Assembly (NCBI RefSeq): GCF_018333215.1
Contig: NZ_BORO01000002.1
Coordinates: forward strand, 1-64,000
Length of the DNA stretch: 64,000 nt
Reading direction: 5' to 3'
Origin: Oceanobacillus sp. J11TS1
GTDB lineage: Bacteria; Bacillota; Bacilli; Bacillales; Amphibacillaceae
Program-made: the position numbers and the translations under genes
Shown: piece by piece, positions 41,158 to 51,117 of the stretch
How positions within the stretch are numbered: the stretch's first letter is position 1
How the letters are laid out: every line of letters begins with the position of its first letter
Notes under the pieces: model-generated
The model's database searches: none
Told to the model about the DNA's origin: nothing
What the model saw: only the letters and a program-made list of their open reading frames with translations

Positions 41158-41755
41158 TATAACGAAAGAATTACTAGCAATCGAAGCAGTACAATTAAAT
41201 GTAGATAACTATTTCACATGGACATCTGGTTTAAAATCGCCTATTTATTGTGACAATCGTTTAACGATGAGTTATCCTGCCGTTCGTAAAAAAATCGTTA
41301 AAGCATTTGCGGAAATGGTGAAAAATAGTAACACAAAGCCAGAAGTGATCGCCGGCTGTGCTACTGCTGGTATTCCACATGCAGCCTGGTTAGCAGAAGA
41401 ACTTGAATTACCAATGGTGTATGTTCGATCTAAACCAAAGGGGCATGGCAAAGGTAATCAGATTGAAGGTGCGTCTGTTAAAGGGAAAAAGGTTCTTGTT
41501 ATTGAAGATTTGATTTCCACTGGCGGATCATCCATTCAAGCGGCTGAGGCGCTAAAGCAAGAAGGTGCTGAAATTACGGCAGTATATTCCATTTTCACTT
41601 ATGGACTTCCAAGAGCACAAGAAGCATTTGAGGAAGCTGGATTCTCCTATCAATCTATTACTGGTTTCGATCAATTATTAGAGTTGCTGTTAGAAGAAAA
41701 TAAGCTCACAGAAAAAGAAAAAGCGACTGTGCTAGCGTGGAGAAGCGAGTTATAA
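41147..41755 (+). CDS. pyrE: Orotate phosphoribosyltransferase
   Basis: Joins orotate to PRPP to form OMP. The 202-residue protein has YCDNR near the N-terminus, the flexible-loop region [15 protein letters not shown], and the PRPP motif [14 protein letters not shown]. It is the last gene of the operon and is followed by a strong terminator. Confidence 0.97.
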
Positions 41756-41770
41756 GTATAAAATTGCCTA

Positions 41771-41808
41771 AAAAGGATGAACACTTAAAAGCGTGTTCAT
41801 CCTTTTCT
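41771..41808. terminator. Bidirectional terminator between pyrE and a minus-strand gene
   Basis: AAAAGGATGAACAC at 41771-41784 and GTGTTCATCCTTTT at 41793-41806 form a 14-bp stem, with A and T runs on the two sides. It can serve both converging genes. Confidence 0.9.
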
Positions 41809-42569
41809 TATTTCTCCCACATACTCATCCACTCATCAATGGAAAAGGATTGAATCTCATTATCTTTTTTCTTTAAATGGATATACTTCTTCAGTTTGCT
41901 ATCTGCTGTTTGTATGAAATCAATCACTTGCTGGCGGACTTCCTCCGTATCTACTGTACGAGTAAGCCAGTCTTGGAAAGGAAGTTCTTTTACTCGTATA
42001 TCATCCTGTAGAAAGGTAAACCGATGTTTCAAAAAGAGTGTTTTCCATTCGGAAAGGCTTTTGGAGCGTACGTGACTTGGATCACGCATGGCTTCCAGTT
42101 TATTTAAAAATTGATCTTCGTCTGGATTTTCGGAAACGATGTTATCGATAAATAAGCATTTTCCACCGGTTTTTAAAACACGATACGCTTCTTGAATAAA
42201 TTTTTCAGGATGAGGAAAGTGATGGGCAGCGATGCGGCAAGTTACAATATCAATGGATTCATCAAGAAAAGGGAGTTCTTCGGCATCAGCAACAACAAAT
42301 AGGATATTATCGGTTTCATCTATGCTATTTCTTACGTTCGATAACATAGATGGCGTTAAATCCGTTGCAATGACCTGCTTGGCGAGTGGAGCTAATGTTT
42401 TTGCAACTTGCCCTCCGCCTGTTGCAACATCTAAGATAATTTGTTGATCAGATGGTTTTAACCAATCTAGGATTTTTTGCAAAGCAGCTGGATTGCTGTG
42501 TGTACTACTGTGAACATAAGCATCTTTTCTTTTTGTAAATAATTCTTTGTTCAATATCTTTTTATCCAT
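41808..42569 (-). CDS. Class I SAM-dependent methyltransferase, YcgJ-like
   Basis: A 253-residue methyltransferase of the Methyltransf_11 type with SAM motif I ILDVATGGGQVA at about 45-56, ATDLTPSM (motif II) and VVADAEELPF (motif III). Its substrate is unknown. It diverges from a LysR-type regulator; as I recall, B. subtilis has a similar divergent pair ycgJ/ycgK, so this may be that module. It lies where the cysH operon is found in B. subtilis. Confidence 0.85.
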   Translation of the reverse strand: MDKKILNKELFTKRKDAYVHSSTHSNPAALQKILDWLKPSDQQIILDVATGGGQVAKTLAPLAKQVIATDLTPSMLSNVRNSIDETDNILFVVADAEELPFLDESIDIVTCRIAAHHFPHPEKFIQEAYRVLKTGGKCLFIDNIVSENPDEDQFLNKLEAMRDPSHVRSKSLSEWKTLFLKHRFTFLQDDIRVKELPFQDWLTRTVDTEEVRQQVIDFIQTADSKLKKYIHLKKKDNEIQSFSIDEWMSMWEK

Positions 42570-42620
42570 GGAAACACTTCCTTTCTTGCTTTTGTAAAGT
42601 TAAGAAAATACGATTAATTA

Positions 42621-42638
42621 TATACTATATGGTATAAT
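42621..42638. promoter_or_regulatory. Small dyad and TATAAT between methyltransferase and LysR genes
   Basis: TATAC at 42621 and GTATA ending at 42636 form a dyad with 6 bp between, overlapping TATAAT at 42633-42638. Such dyads are typical of LysR binding sites, but the assignment is tentative. Confidence 0.35.
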
Positions 42639-42701
42639 GAAATAAGTAAAATACAATATTTTAATCGAAAAAGATAAGAATTAGTTATTGGGGGCTATTT
42701 T

Positions 42702-43568
42702 ATGCGGATGGATGATTATGAAATCCTTTTAAAACTCTATGAAATTGGAACAATACGGGGGACAGCAAAAGCGATTCTTATTTCACAGCCAGCTGTTACC
42801 CAACGTTTGAAATATATGGAAAGTTATTTTGGTGAAATTATATTTATACGAACCTCCAAGCGATTATTGCCAACACCTGCTGGAGAACGGATTATTCAGC
42901 ATGCAAAAGAAACTGTGGAGAAGGAACGCCAATTTAAAAATCGTTTAGCCGAGACAGGAGAAGAAATACAAGGAACGTTATCCATTGCTTGCTCATCCTT
43001 AATCAGCCAACGTTATTTGCCAGATATCCTCGGGGAGTACACAGCAGCCTATCCGAAAGTAACCATTGACTTAGTAACAGGAATCAGTGAAAATATCAGG
43101 CAAAATCATAAGCAATATCATGTATGTATTATTCGTGGCGAAAAATTAAAAGAGACAGCTTCTTTGCATTTGTTTGATGATCCGCTTTATATATTTGATA
43201 CGGAGCCTTTTCCAGATCATTCTATAAAAGAAAGACCGCTTATCTCTTTCAAAAGTGATGATAGTATGCATGAGCTTGTCGACAGCTGGTTATTTGAACA
43301 GCAAAATTATATTAAACCGCAAAAAAAGATGACAGTAGATCAAATTGAAACTTGCAAACAATTTATGAAGCAAGGAATTGGCATGGCTGTATTGCCGGGC
43401 AGTGTCTCGAATCATTTGAAAGAGCATTATCCATATATTCCTTTATTTGTTGAAAATAAGGCATTAACCCGTGATACATGGGTCTGCTTTCAGGAAGGAA
43501 TCCGTCAGCTTCCTCAAGTCGATCATTTTCTCCGTTTACTGGAAAACTATGATTTTATAACGGAGTAA
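42702..43568 (+). CDS. LysR-family transcriptional regulator
   Basis: A 288-residue regulator with an N-terminal winged helix-turn-helix (LLKLYEIGTIRGTAKAI then SQPAVTQRLKYMES) and a C-terminal periplasmic-binding-like effector domain. The helix pattern is near that of YwfK/CysL and YcgK types. It is divergent to the methyltransferase, which it likely controls; the effector is unknown. Confidence 0.9.
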   Translation: MRMDDYEILLKLYEIGTIRGTAKAILISQPAVTQRLKYMESYFGEIIFIRTSKRLLPTPAGERIIQHAKETVEKERQFKNRLAETGEEIQGTLSIACSSLISQRYLPDILGEYTAAYPKVTIDLVTGISENIRQNHKQYHVCIIRGEKLKETASLHLFDDPLYIFDTEPFPDHSIKERPLISFKSDDSMHELVDSWLFEQQNYIKPQKKMTVDQIETCKQFMKQGIGMAVLPGSVSNHLKEHYPYIPLFVENKALTRDTWVCFQEGIRQLPQVDHFLRLLENYDFITE

Positions 43569-43659
43569 AAAATAGAAAGCTTCTTTAGAAAAAATGTTTA
43601 AGGATAATGAATAAAGGAAATAGTACCATTAGATTAAATGATAAAGGAGCAGTGATTCG

Positions 43660-44079
43660 ATGAGCAACATTATTTTCAGTTCAAAAGCAACAGCAGAAAA
43701 TGGCAGAGACGGTCATGTGAAATCAGATGATGGAATTATCGATGTAGACCTAGTAGATCCAGCAGGTAAATCAGAAAAAAAAGGCTCTAATCCGGAACAA
43801 CTCTTTGCTGCTGGTTATGCAGCATGCTACGATGGAGCGCTTAATTTAATGGCATCCAAACAAGGTAAAAACATTAAATCTGAAACTACTGCGGAGATTC
43901 ATTTTATGAAAGATACTTCAGATGATGGTTTTAAAATTGGCGCAACCTTGCATATCAAAATGGAGGGAGTCAGCCAAGATGAAGCAGAGGAACTGGCAGA
44001 AGCAGCGCATCAATTCTGCCCATATTCCAAAGCGACAAGAGGGAACATTGATGTAGAATTAAAACCGACGGCGGTTTAA
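43660..44079 (+). CDS. Organic hydroperoxide resistance protein Ohr (OsmC family)
   Basis: A thiol peroxidase that reduces organic hydroperoxides. The 139-residue protein is full length and has both redox cysteines: Cys56 in AAGYAACYDGA and Cys120 in HQFCPYSKATRG. The ATG follows AAAGGAG. The regulator OhrR, often adjacent, is not in this window. It could be OhrA or OhrB; the sequence alone does not decide. Confidence 0.93.
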   Translation: MSNIIFSSKATAENGRDGHVKSDDGIIDVDLVDPAGKSEKKGSNPEQLFAAGYAACYDGALNLMASKQGKNIKSETTAEIHFMKDTSDDGFKIGATLHIKMEGVSQDEAEELAEAAHQFCPYSKATRGNIDVELKPTAV

Positions 44080-44094
44080 CTATTTATGCATAAT

Positions 44095-44128
44095 AAAAGT
44101 TCCAACCTTAACGGGCTGGAACTTTTTT
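44095..44128 (+). terminator. Intrinsic terminator after ohr
   Basis: AAAAGTTCCA at 44095-44104 pairs with TGGAACTTTT at 44117-44126, with a T run. Confidence 0.88.
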
Positions 44129-44210
44129 ATGCCAAAGAAAAAGTACTTCCAGCTTATAAAACACAGAACAAGCACTTTAAGGGGATTTTTGCTCCCCCTC
44201 TTTGCTTAAA

Positions 44211-44753
44211 TTACCAATTCTTCATCCCACACTGCAAATATACCATTTCCTTTGCCAGAGTTTGCATCCTCTCTAAAACACGATCATCAATAATTTCATC
44301 ACTATCTATGTTAAAGGCACGGTTATGAACAAAGACATTTTCAGCTGGAACCAATCCTTTAAAATAAGATAGGATAGACCTTAAATGATATTCCATGACA
44401 AGAAAATGTTTGTTTGACCATCCAGTTGCAACCATGCCTGTGACTTTATGTTTGAATGCATATTCTGGTAAGTGATCCAGTAGATTTTTTAGAGCTCCTG
44501 AAATTGATGCTTGATAGATAGGTGTTCCCAAAACGAGGAAATCAGCGGATAAAATTTTCTGAACAACATTCCAAGTATCTTCACTATAATCTGCTAACGG
44601 AGCACCGTAAAAAAAGTCAATTTCATAATCTCTTAAGTCGATTAATTCCGTTTTTATGCTTGAATCGATACGTCGTGCATGGACTAAAACCTGATTAACA
44701 GCGATAGATGTCTTATCACCTGAAAGAGCACCTGAGATTCCGACAAGTTTCAT
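44211..44753 (-). CDS. NAD(P)H-dependent FMN reductase family protein
   Basis: A flavodoxin-like oxidoreductase of 180 residues. It has the N-terminal phosphate loop MKLVGISGALSGDKTS and the flavin-binding segment GTPIYQASISGALKNLLDHLP. Relatives include SsuE-type FMN reductases and azoreductases; the physiological substrate is unknown. It is monocistronic on the minus strand, converging with ohr. Confidence 0.85.
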   Translation of the reverse strand: MKLVGISGALSGDKTSIAVNQVLVHARRIDSSIKTELIDLRDYEIDFFYGAPLADYSEDTWNVVQKILSADFLVLGTPIYQASISGALKNLLDHLPEYAFKHKVTGMVATGWSNKHFLVMEYHLRSILSYFKGLVPAENVFVHNRAFNIDSDEIIDDRVLERMQTLAKEMVYLQCGMKNW

Positions 44754-44824
44754 TATTTTAACCTCTTTTCAAGCTTATTTGTAATTTATGGATTATAGCA
44801 TAAGTTTAACATTTTAGGAGGGGG

Positions 44825-44909
44825 GACTCTAATTTTGCGATTGGCTTTGGATGGAATCAAAAAAGCAGCTACTCCTTGAATTGATTCTGTACGCATCATT
44901 CTTAGAGTC
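44825..44909. repeat. Inverted repeat between the FMN reductase and rqcH
   Basis: GACTCTAA at 44825-44832 and TTAGAGTC at 44902-44909 are perfect inverted repeats around about 70 bases that hold no gene. It may be the worn remnant of a small element. Confidence 0.4.
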
Positions 44910-44934
44910 AAATTATAAGAAGAGGAACAGATAG

Positions 44935-44983
44935 AAAAAGCTGGTGTATCGATTCTAGAAAAGGATACACCAGCTTTTTTTAT
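44935..44983. terminator. Terminator of rqcH (symmetric)
   Basis: AAGCTGGTGTATC pairs with GATACACCAGCTT, with A5 on the low side and T7 on the high side; on the minus strand this gives a T run after rqcH. Confidence 0.88.
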
Positions 44984-46683
44984 TTTACTCTTAATTGATC
45001 TACAATTTCTTTTGCAGGTGTAACAAACAATGTTTTTTGATTATCATAAGTTACATATCCTGGTTTTGAACCATTTGGTTTTTTAACATGGCGGATTAAC
45101 GTATAGTCTACGGGAACCGAAGAAGACTGTTGAGATTTACTAAAGTAGGCCGCTAAAACAGCAGCTTCTTCTAACGTTTCTTCACTCGGATTTTTAGAGC
45201 GAATGATAACGTGCGATCCAGGGATATCTTTCGTATGCAGCCATATATCATCGCGATGCGCTAAGCGCATGGTTGCATATTCATTCTGTTTATTATTTTT
45301 CCCCACTAATATGATTGTGCCATCTGAAGCTTGATATGTTTCCGGTGAGGGCTTCTGCGGTTTTTTTGTTTTTTTAGATGAACGTTGTTTTTTCAAATAT
45401 CCTTCTTCCCGCAGTTCCTCACGAATTTCCTCAATATCATCTGTACTAGCTACGTCCAGTTGCTGCAATAATTGGTCAAAGTAACTAATTTCTTCATTGG
45501 TCCGCTTTATCTCTGTTTCCATAACGCGGCGCGAATTTTTCAGCTTCTGATAGGTTTTAAAATAACTCTGCGCGTTGACACTTGGTGACTTATTCGGGTT
45601 GAGTGGAATCGTTATCTCTTGCTGGTCGGGATCATAATAGTCTACTACAGAGATTTCTTTTTGATTTGGTTTGACTAAGTGCATGTGGGCTGTCAGCAAT
45701 TCACCCATTTTTTGATAATGATCTGCCCGTTCAGATTTTTCGACCGTTTGCTGATGTTTCTTTAATTTCCGTAAGTTTTTATCTTTTTCACTTTTAATAA
45801 AACGATAGAGGTCTTTTGCTTGTTGTTTGACACGATCTCGCTCTGCTTTTCCAGAATAGAATGCATCAAGCATGGTATTAACTTCCTCAAAAACAGTAGC
45901 AGCTTCTTCATCGATAAAAGGTAAAACATGAAATTCTTCTTTTGGTTCCTGATAGATAGCAGGTTTATATTTATTTTCCTGTACTAGTTTTTGGACCAAG
46001 TTGAGCATGTTCTCGTAATCCTGAAAAGAGCCAAGATTGACGCTTGCTATCATTTTTTTGGTAACAAAAGGAGAAAAACCTTCTAATAACTGAAGGAGCT
46101 GATTATCCATTTTTCCAGCATTAAAATCCAGCTTTTTTACAAGAGAATGACTATCTATCTCTAGGATCGAATATTTATGCTGATCAGGCGGCAATTGGTA
46201 GGCTTGCCCCGGCAAAATCATTCGATGACGGTTTTGTGCCAAGGAAACATGCTTCAGGCTGTCAATAATATGTCCTTTTTCTTGATCAACTAAAATAAGA
46301 TTACTATGCTTACCCATTAATTCAATAATTAATTTCTTATAACTAATATCGCCTATTTCATTGCGAGTCCGGATTGTAAATGTAACAATTCGTTCCATTC
46401 CCTTTTGCTCAATATTTTCAATAACACTTCCGGAAAGATGTTTTCTTAACACCATACAAAACATGGGAGGTTCCTTTGGATTGGTATAAGAATCATTTGT
46501 TATATGAAAACGAGCATATGTTGGATGGACAGAAAAGAGCAAACTGTAGTTTACAGATTGACTGCGAATCGTCATTACAATCTCTGTTTCAGATGGCTGA
46601 TAAATCTTATTAATTTTTCCTCTTTCTAATTTCGTTGCTAATTCTTCTGTAACCGCTCTTGTTACAATACCGTCAAATGGCAT
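44980..46683 (-). CDS. rqcH: Ribosome quality control protein RqcH (NFACT family)
   Basis: RqcH binds obstructed 50S subunits and recruits tRNA-Ala to add C-terminal alanine tails that mark nascent chains for degradation; it was earlier called a fibronectin-binding protein (YloA, FbpA). The 567-residue protein has the NFACT-N domain (MPFDGIVTRAVTEEL), helix-hairpin-helix and long coiled coil (about 270-430), and the NFACT-R domain with DDIWLHTKDIPGSHVII. It is divergent from the calcium ATPase gene. The RQC partner rqcP is at 24961. Confidence 0.95.
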   Translation of the reverse strand: MPFDGIVTRAVTEELATKLERGKINKIYQPSETEIVMTIRSQSVNYSLLFSVHPTYARFHITNDSYTNPKEPPMFCMVLRKHLSGSVIENIEQKGMERIVTFTIRTRNEIGDISYKKLIIELMGKHSNLILVDQEKGHIIDSLKHVSLAQNRHRMILPGQAYQLPPDQHKYSILEIDSHSLVKKLDFNAGKMDNQLLQLLEGFSPFVTKKMIASVNLGSFQDYENMLNLVQKLVQENKYKPAIYQEPKEEFHVLPFIDEEAATVFEEVNTMLDAFYSGKAERDRVKQQAKDLYRFIKSEKDKNLRKLKKHQQTVEKSERADHYQKMGELLTAHMHLVKPNQKEISVVDYYDPDQQEITIPLNPNKSPSVNAQSYFKTYQKLKNSRRVMETEIKRTNEEISYFDQLLQQLDVASTDDIEEIREELREEGYLKKQRSSKKTKKPQKPSPETYQASDGTIILVGKNNKQNEYATMRLAHRDDIWLHTKDIPGSHVIIRSKNPSEETLEEAAVLAAYFSKSQQSSSVPVDYTLIRHVKKPNGSKPGYVTYDNQKTLFVTPAKEIVDQLRVK

Positions 46684-46779
46684 ATGTGATCACCTCATCG
46701 GCAATTATAGCATCTTTTTAGAAGTTCGGGCATAGAAATGGATTAAGTGCTCGTACAATTCATGTCGGAGGAATGTATA

Positions 46780-49434
46780 ATGAAATGGTATCAGCTTAAC
46801 ACAGAGAAATTGGAAGAAACATTACAAGTGAACTCGAATGTCGGGTTAGGGGAGAAGCAGGTTGCGAAAAGACGTCAGCAGTATGGAGAAAATGTACTAG
46901 CAGCTAAGAAAAAAATTCCGAAATGGATTTTACTCTTAAAACAATTCCAAGATTTTATGGTATTAGTTTTATTAGCTGCTACGCTGGTTGCCGGGTTATT
47001 AGGGGAATATATCGATGCGATAGCTATCATGGTGATTGTATTAATTAATGGCATCATAGGTTATTTCCAAGAGCAAAAAGCAGAAAATTCATTAGAAAAA
47101 CTGAAAGAACTTTCCGCCCCGATAGCTAGTGTAAAACGAGATGGACAATGGATAAAGATTCCGTCCAAAGAAGTGGTTGTAGGAGATGTTATCCGGTTCA
47201 CAAGCGGGGATAGAATCCCTGCAGATATTCGTGTTATCAAGGCAGTAAGTCTGGAAACTGAAGAATCAGCTCTTACAGGAGAATCGCTTCCTGTTGCTAA
47301 GCATGCAAAAGAATTAAGGATGGATGGATTAGAAGCGCAGGACCAAGTCAATATGACTTTCATGGGAACGCTTGTCACGCGCGGCTCAGGTGAAGGAATT
47401 GTGGTTGGGACAGGCATGAAAACAGTAATGGGTCAAATTGCTACATTGCTTGATAATACGAAAAAGACCATTACTCCTTTAGAGATGAAATTAGCAGAGT
47501 TAGGAAAAATACTTATTGTTGTTGCTTTATTTCTTACGCTTCTTGTCGTGGGAGTCGGTATTTTCCAAGGACATCCTGTCTATGAAATGTTTTTAGCAGG
47601 TGTATCCTTAGCGGTAGCTGCCATCCCAGAAGGATTGCCAGCCATTGTTACCGTTGCCTTATCGCTCGGTGTTCAGAGAATGATAAAAAAGAAGGCGATT
47701 GTCAGGAAGCTTTCCGCGGTAGAGACTTTAGGTTGTGCTTCGGTTATCTGTTCGGACAAGACAGGCACGATGACGGAAAATCAAATGACTGTAAAGGAAG
47801 TATATATAAATGGAAAGACATTATACGTCACAGGAGACGGGTATCAGACCCAAGGAGATTTTCTCTATAATGAAAGAAAGGTAGATGATTCTCATTCGAA
47901 TCTAAAATCCATGCTATTATATGGAATGCTTTGTAATCATGCATCTATCTTGTCTAAAAAAGGAAAGAACGTAGTAGATGGAGATCCGACAGACGGTGCG
48001 CTGTTAGTTGCTGCATATAAGTTTGGATTTCACGAAAATGATAAGCAGCCCTTTCGGATTATTAAAGAAATTCCATTTGATTCGAATCGTAAACGGATGA
48101 GTATTGTAGTTGAAGATGAGAATGGAATGCGCATGTTAATTACAAAAGGCGCTCCTGATATCTTGCTTCCCAGATCCTCCTATATTCAAACGGATGAAGG
48201 AAAGCTTGTTTTAACCAAAGAGCATAGTAAAAAAACCGAACAAGCAGTAGTTTCTATGGCTGAAAAGGCATTGCGTACCATTGCAATCGGTTTTCGAGTC
48301 CTATCTTCTTCGGAATCATTGGATACTGCTTTATTAGAAGAAGATTTGACACTCATTGGTTTATATGGACTAATGGATCCTCCGAGAAAAGAAGTGAAAG
48401 CAGCTGTTCGCGAATGTAAAGAAGCTGGAATTAAAACGGTAATGATTACTGGGGACCATGCTCATACCGCTAAAGCAATCGCTAGCCATTTAGATATCCT
48501 TCCCCCTGATGGTAAAGTGGTAGAAGGAAAAGAGCTGACACGCATGTCAAATGCTGAATTAGTGGATATAATTGAAGACACTTATGTTTTTGCACGTGTC
48601 ACACCGGAGCATAAATTGCGGATTGTAAATGCTTTTCAAGAAAAAGGACATATTGTTGCTATGACAGGAGATGGGGTCAACGATGCGCCGGCTATGAAAG
48701 CAAGTGATATTGGTATTGCTATGGGCTTGAGTGGTACAGATGTAACAAAAGAAGCGTCATCTCTTGTTTTAATGGATGATAACTTTGCGACAATTAAATC
48801 CGCCATTCAAGAGGGCAGAAATATTTATGAAAATATTCGTAAGTTCATACGTTATTTACTGGCTTCGAACGTTGGAGAAATCTTAGTGATGCTGTTTGCA
48901 ATGTTACTTGGATTGCCACTGCCGCTTGTACCTGTGCAAATTCTCTGGGTGAATTTAGTGACAGATGGTCTTCCAGCAATGGCGCTGGGGGTAGATCAAG
49001 CTGAAGGAGATGTGATGAAAAGAGGTCCTCGAAATCCGCGTGAAGGAATTTTCTCCAGGGGGCTCGGTTACAAGATCATTAGCAGGGGAATATTAATTGG
49101 AATCGTTACATTAGTTGCATTTATTGTAGCTTATCAAAATGATCCAAATAATCTTGTCTATGCACAAACAATCGCCTTTTCCACCCTTGTCGTAGCGCAA
49201 TTAATTCATGTATTTGATTGCCGGAGTGAAAAGTCGATATTTGCAAGGAATTTATTTGAGAATCGTTATCTTATTTTAGCTGTCCTATCATCCATGCTAT
49301 TATTGTTAGTCGTTATTTACTTCCCGCCGCTTCAGCCAATTTTCCATACAGTAACCTTATCTATGATTGACTGGTTACTCATCATCGGATTAGGGGCATT
49401 GCCAACTGTTTTATTTGGATTCACCAAAAAATAA
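46780..49434 (+). CDS. yloB: Calcium-transporting P-type ATPase (SERCA type, YloB)
   Basis: A type II P-type ATPase that exports calcium. ATG 46780 follows CGGAGGA; the upstream GTG at 46747 has no site. The 884-residue protein has the phosphorylation motif DKTGT at 326-330, the TGES loop (LTGESLPVAK), PEGLPA in transmembrane helix 4, and TGDGVNDAPAMK. In B. subtilis YloB is active in spore formation. A strong terminator follows, and yloC is missing after it. Confidence 0.95.
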   Translation: MKWYQLNTEKLEETLQVNSNVGLGEKQVAKRRQQYGENVLAAKKKIPKWILLLKQFQDFMVLVLLAATLVAGLLGEYIDAIAIMVIVLINGIIGYFQEQKAENSLEKLKELSAPIASVKRDGQWIKIPSKEVVVGDVIRFTSGDRIPADIRVIKAVSLETEESALTGESLPVAKHAKELRMDGLEAQDQVNMTFMGTLVTRGSGEGIVVGTGMKTVMGQIATLLDNTKKTITPLEMKLAELGKILIVVALFLTLLVVGVGIFQGHPVYEMFLAGVSLAVAAIPEGLPAIVTVALSLGVQRMIKKKAIVRKLSAVETLGCASVICSDKTGTMTENQMTVKEVYINGKTLYVTGDGYQTQGDFLYNERKVDDSHSNLKSMLLYGMLCNHASILSKKGKNVVDGDPTDGALLVAAYKFGFHENDKQPFRIIKEIPFDSNRKRMSIVVEDENGMRMLITKGAPDILLPRSSYIQTDEGKLVLTKEHSKKTEQAVVSMAEKALRTIAIGFRVLSSSESLDTALLEEDLTLIGLYGLMDPPRKEVKAAVRECKEAGIKTVMITGDHAHTAKAIASHLDILPPDGKVVEGKELTRMSNAELVDIIEDTYVFARVTPEHKLRIVNAFQEKGHIVAMTGDGVNDAPAMKASDIGIAMGLSGTDVTKEASSLVLMDDNFATIKSAIQEGRNIYENIRKFIRYLLASNVGEILVMLFAMLLGLPLPLVPVQILWVNLVTDGLPAMALGVDQAEGDVMKRGPRNPREGIFSRGLGYKIISRGILIGIVTLVAFIVAYQNDPNNLVYAQTIAFSTLVVAQLIHVFDCRSEKSIFARNLFENRYLILAVLSSMLLLLVVIYFPPLQPIFHTVTLSMIDWLLIIGLGALPTVLFGFTKK

Positions 49435-49442
49435 AACATGCT

Positions 49443-49480
49443 AAAACAGCTATTCTATGAATGCAGAATAGCTGTTTTAA
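49443..49480 (+). terminator. Intrinsic terminator after yloB
   Basis: AAAACAGCTATTCT at 49443-49456 and AGAATAGCTGTTTT at 49465-49478 form a perfect 14-bp stem with A and T flanks. Confidence 0.88.
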
Positions 49481-49572
49481 TTCGTATTTAAAATAAAGTT
49501 TAGAGTTTGGATAAATACTTAATATGGAGGCTTACGGATCTCACTCTATTTTCCTATTTCTTGGTTAAGTAC

Positions 49573-49601
49573 TTGTAACGGAAAACATTATAGTATAAAA
49601 T
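49573..49601 (+). promoter_or_regulatory. Candidate promoter of remA-gmk-rpoZ
   Basis: TTGTAA at 49573-49578 and TAAAAT at 49596-49601 have a 17-bp spacer. A TATAAT at 49617-49622 is another possible -10 without a clear -35. Confidence 0.4.
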
Positions 49602-49664
49602 TCATTAAAGATACAGTATAATGGTACTATTATAGATAGAGAAGGAATGCTAGGGGGAAAGAAT

Positions 49665-49925
49665 TTGAATTTAAGTTTGATAAACATCGGCTTTGGTAAT
49701 GTTGTTTCCGCAAATCGCATTATTTCTATCGTGTCTCCGGAATCAGCACCAGTGAAAAGAATTATTACCGTTGCCAGGGAAAATAATAAATTAGTGGACG
49801 CTACGTACGGACGACGTACCAGAGCTGTTATAATAACAGATAGCGATCATGTTGTATTATCTGCGGTACAGCCTGAAACAGTCGGACAACGACTTGTTGC
49901 GAACGATGAAATCGCAGACGAATAA
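49665..49925 (+). CDS. remA: Extracellular matrix regulator RemA
   Basis: RemA is a small DNA-binding protein that activates biofilm matrix and osmoprotection genes in B. subtilis. The protein, 86 residues from TTG 49665, reads [20 protein letters not shown], aligning with the B. subtilis start; the site AGGGGGAAAG is before the [21 protein letters not shown] is conserved. It is 27 bp before gmk. Confidence 0.93.
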   Translation: MNLSLINIGFGNVVSANRIISIVSPESAPVKRIITVARENNKLVDATYGRRTRAVIITDSDHVVLSAVQPETVGQRLVANDEIADE

Positions 49926-49934
49926 CGAAGATAG

Positions 49935-50764
<830 letters not shown>

Positions 50765-50793
50765 AAATTCATAAATATAAGCATGGAAACAGG

Positions 50794-50853
50794 CCTTTGC
50801 ACAGTGAGAAGATTCTTCAGGCGAGAATATTTTCACCATGCAGAGGTTTTTCT
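50794..50853 (+). terminator. Long-stem terminator after rpoZ
   Basis: CCTTTGCA at 50794-50801 with TGCAGAGG at 50839-50846, then GTGAGAA with TTTTCAC inside, giving about 15 pairs with a 2-base internal loop, then T5. The remaining gap (50854-51117) holds no gene or promoter that I can support. Confidence 0.75.
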
Positions 50854-51117
50854 ATTTAACAGTTCTAATATAAAGCCCGAGGAAAGACGTATGAGTATGC
50901 CTGATGGTTACATATTTTCAGCAAACTTTTTGACATCCTTTGCAATCCTTTATTCGGGAGAGTAAGCTAAAAATATGTTATAACTATGTATAGAGAAAAG
51001 AGTCATACACGTTGAAAATTTTTAAAATCTATACAGTCGAATTCTAGGCATTAAAAAGTAATCTACGCTTAAAGATAGGAAAATGTGACAACCATATTTA
51101 AGGAGAGGAAGTTTCAC

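Noticed and set aside
44086-44328. 80-codon plus-strand frame after ohr
   Set aside because: It spans the ohr terminator and runs antisense into the FMN reductase gene; no supporting site.
50929-50934. TTGACA as the -35 of a coaBC promoter
   Set aside because: No acceptable -10 hexamer at 16-18 bp.
50783-50965. 60-codon frame after rpoZ
   Set aside because: It runs through the rpoZ terminator hairpin and has no ribosome site or family motif.
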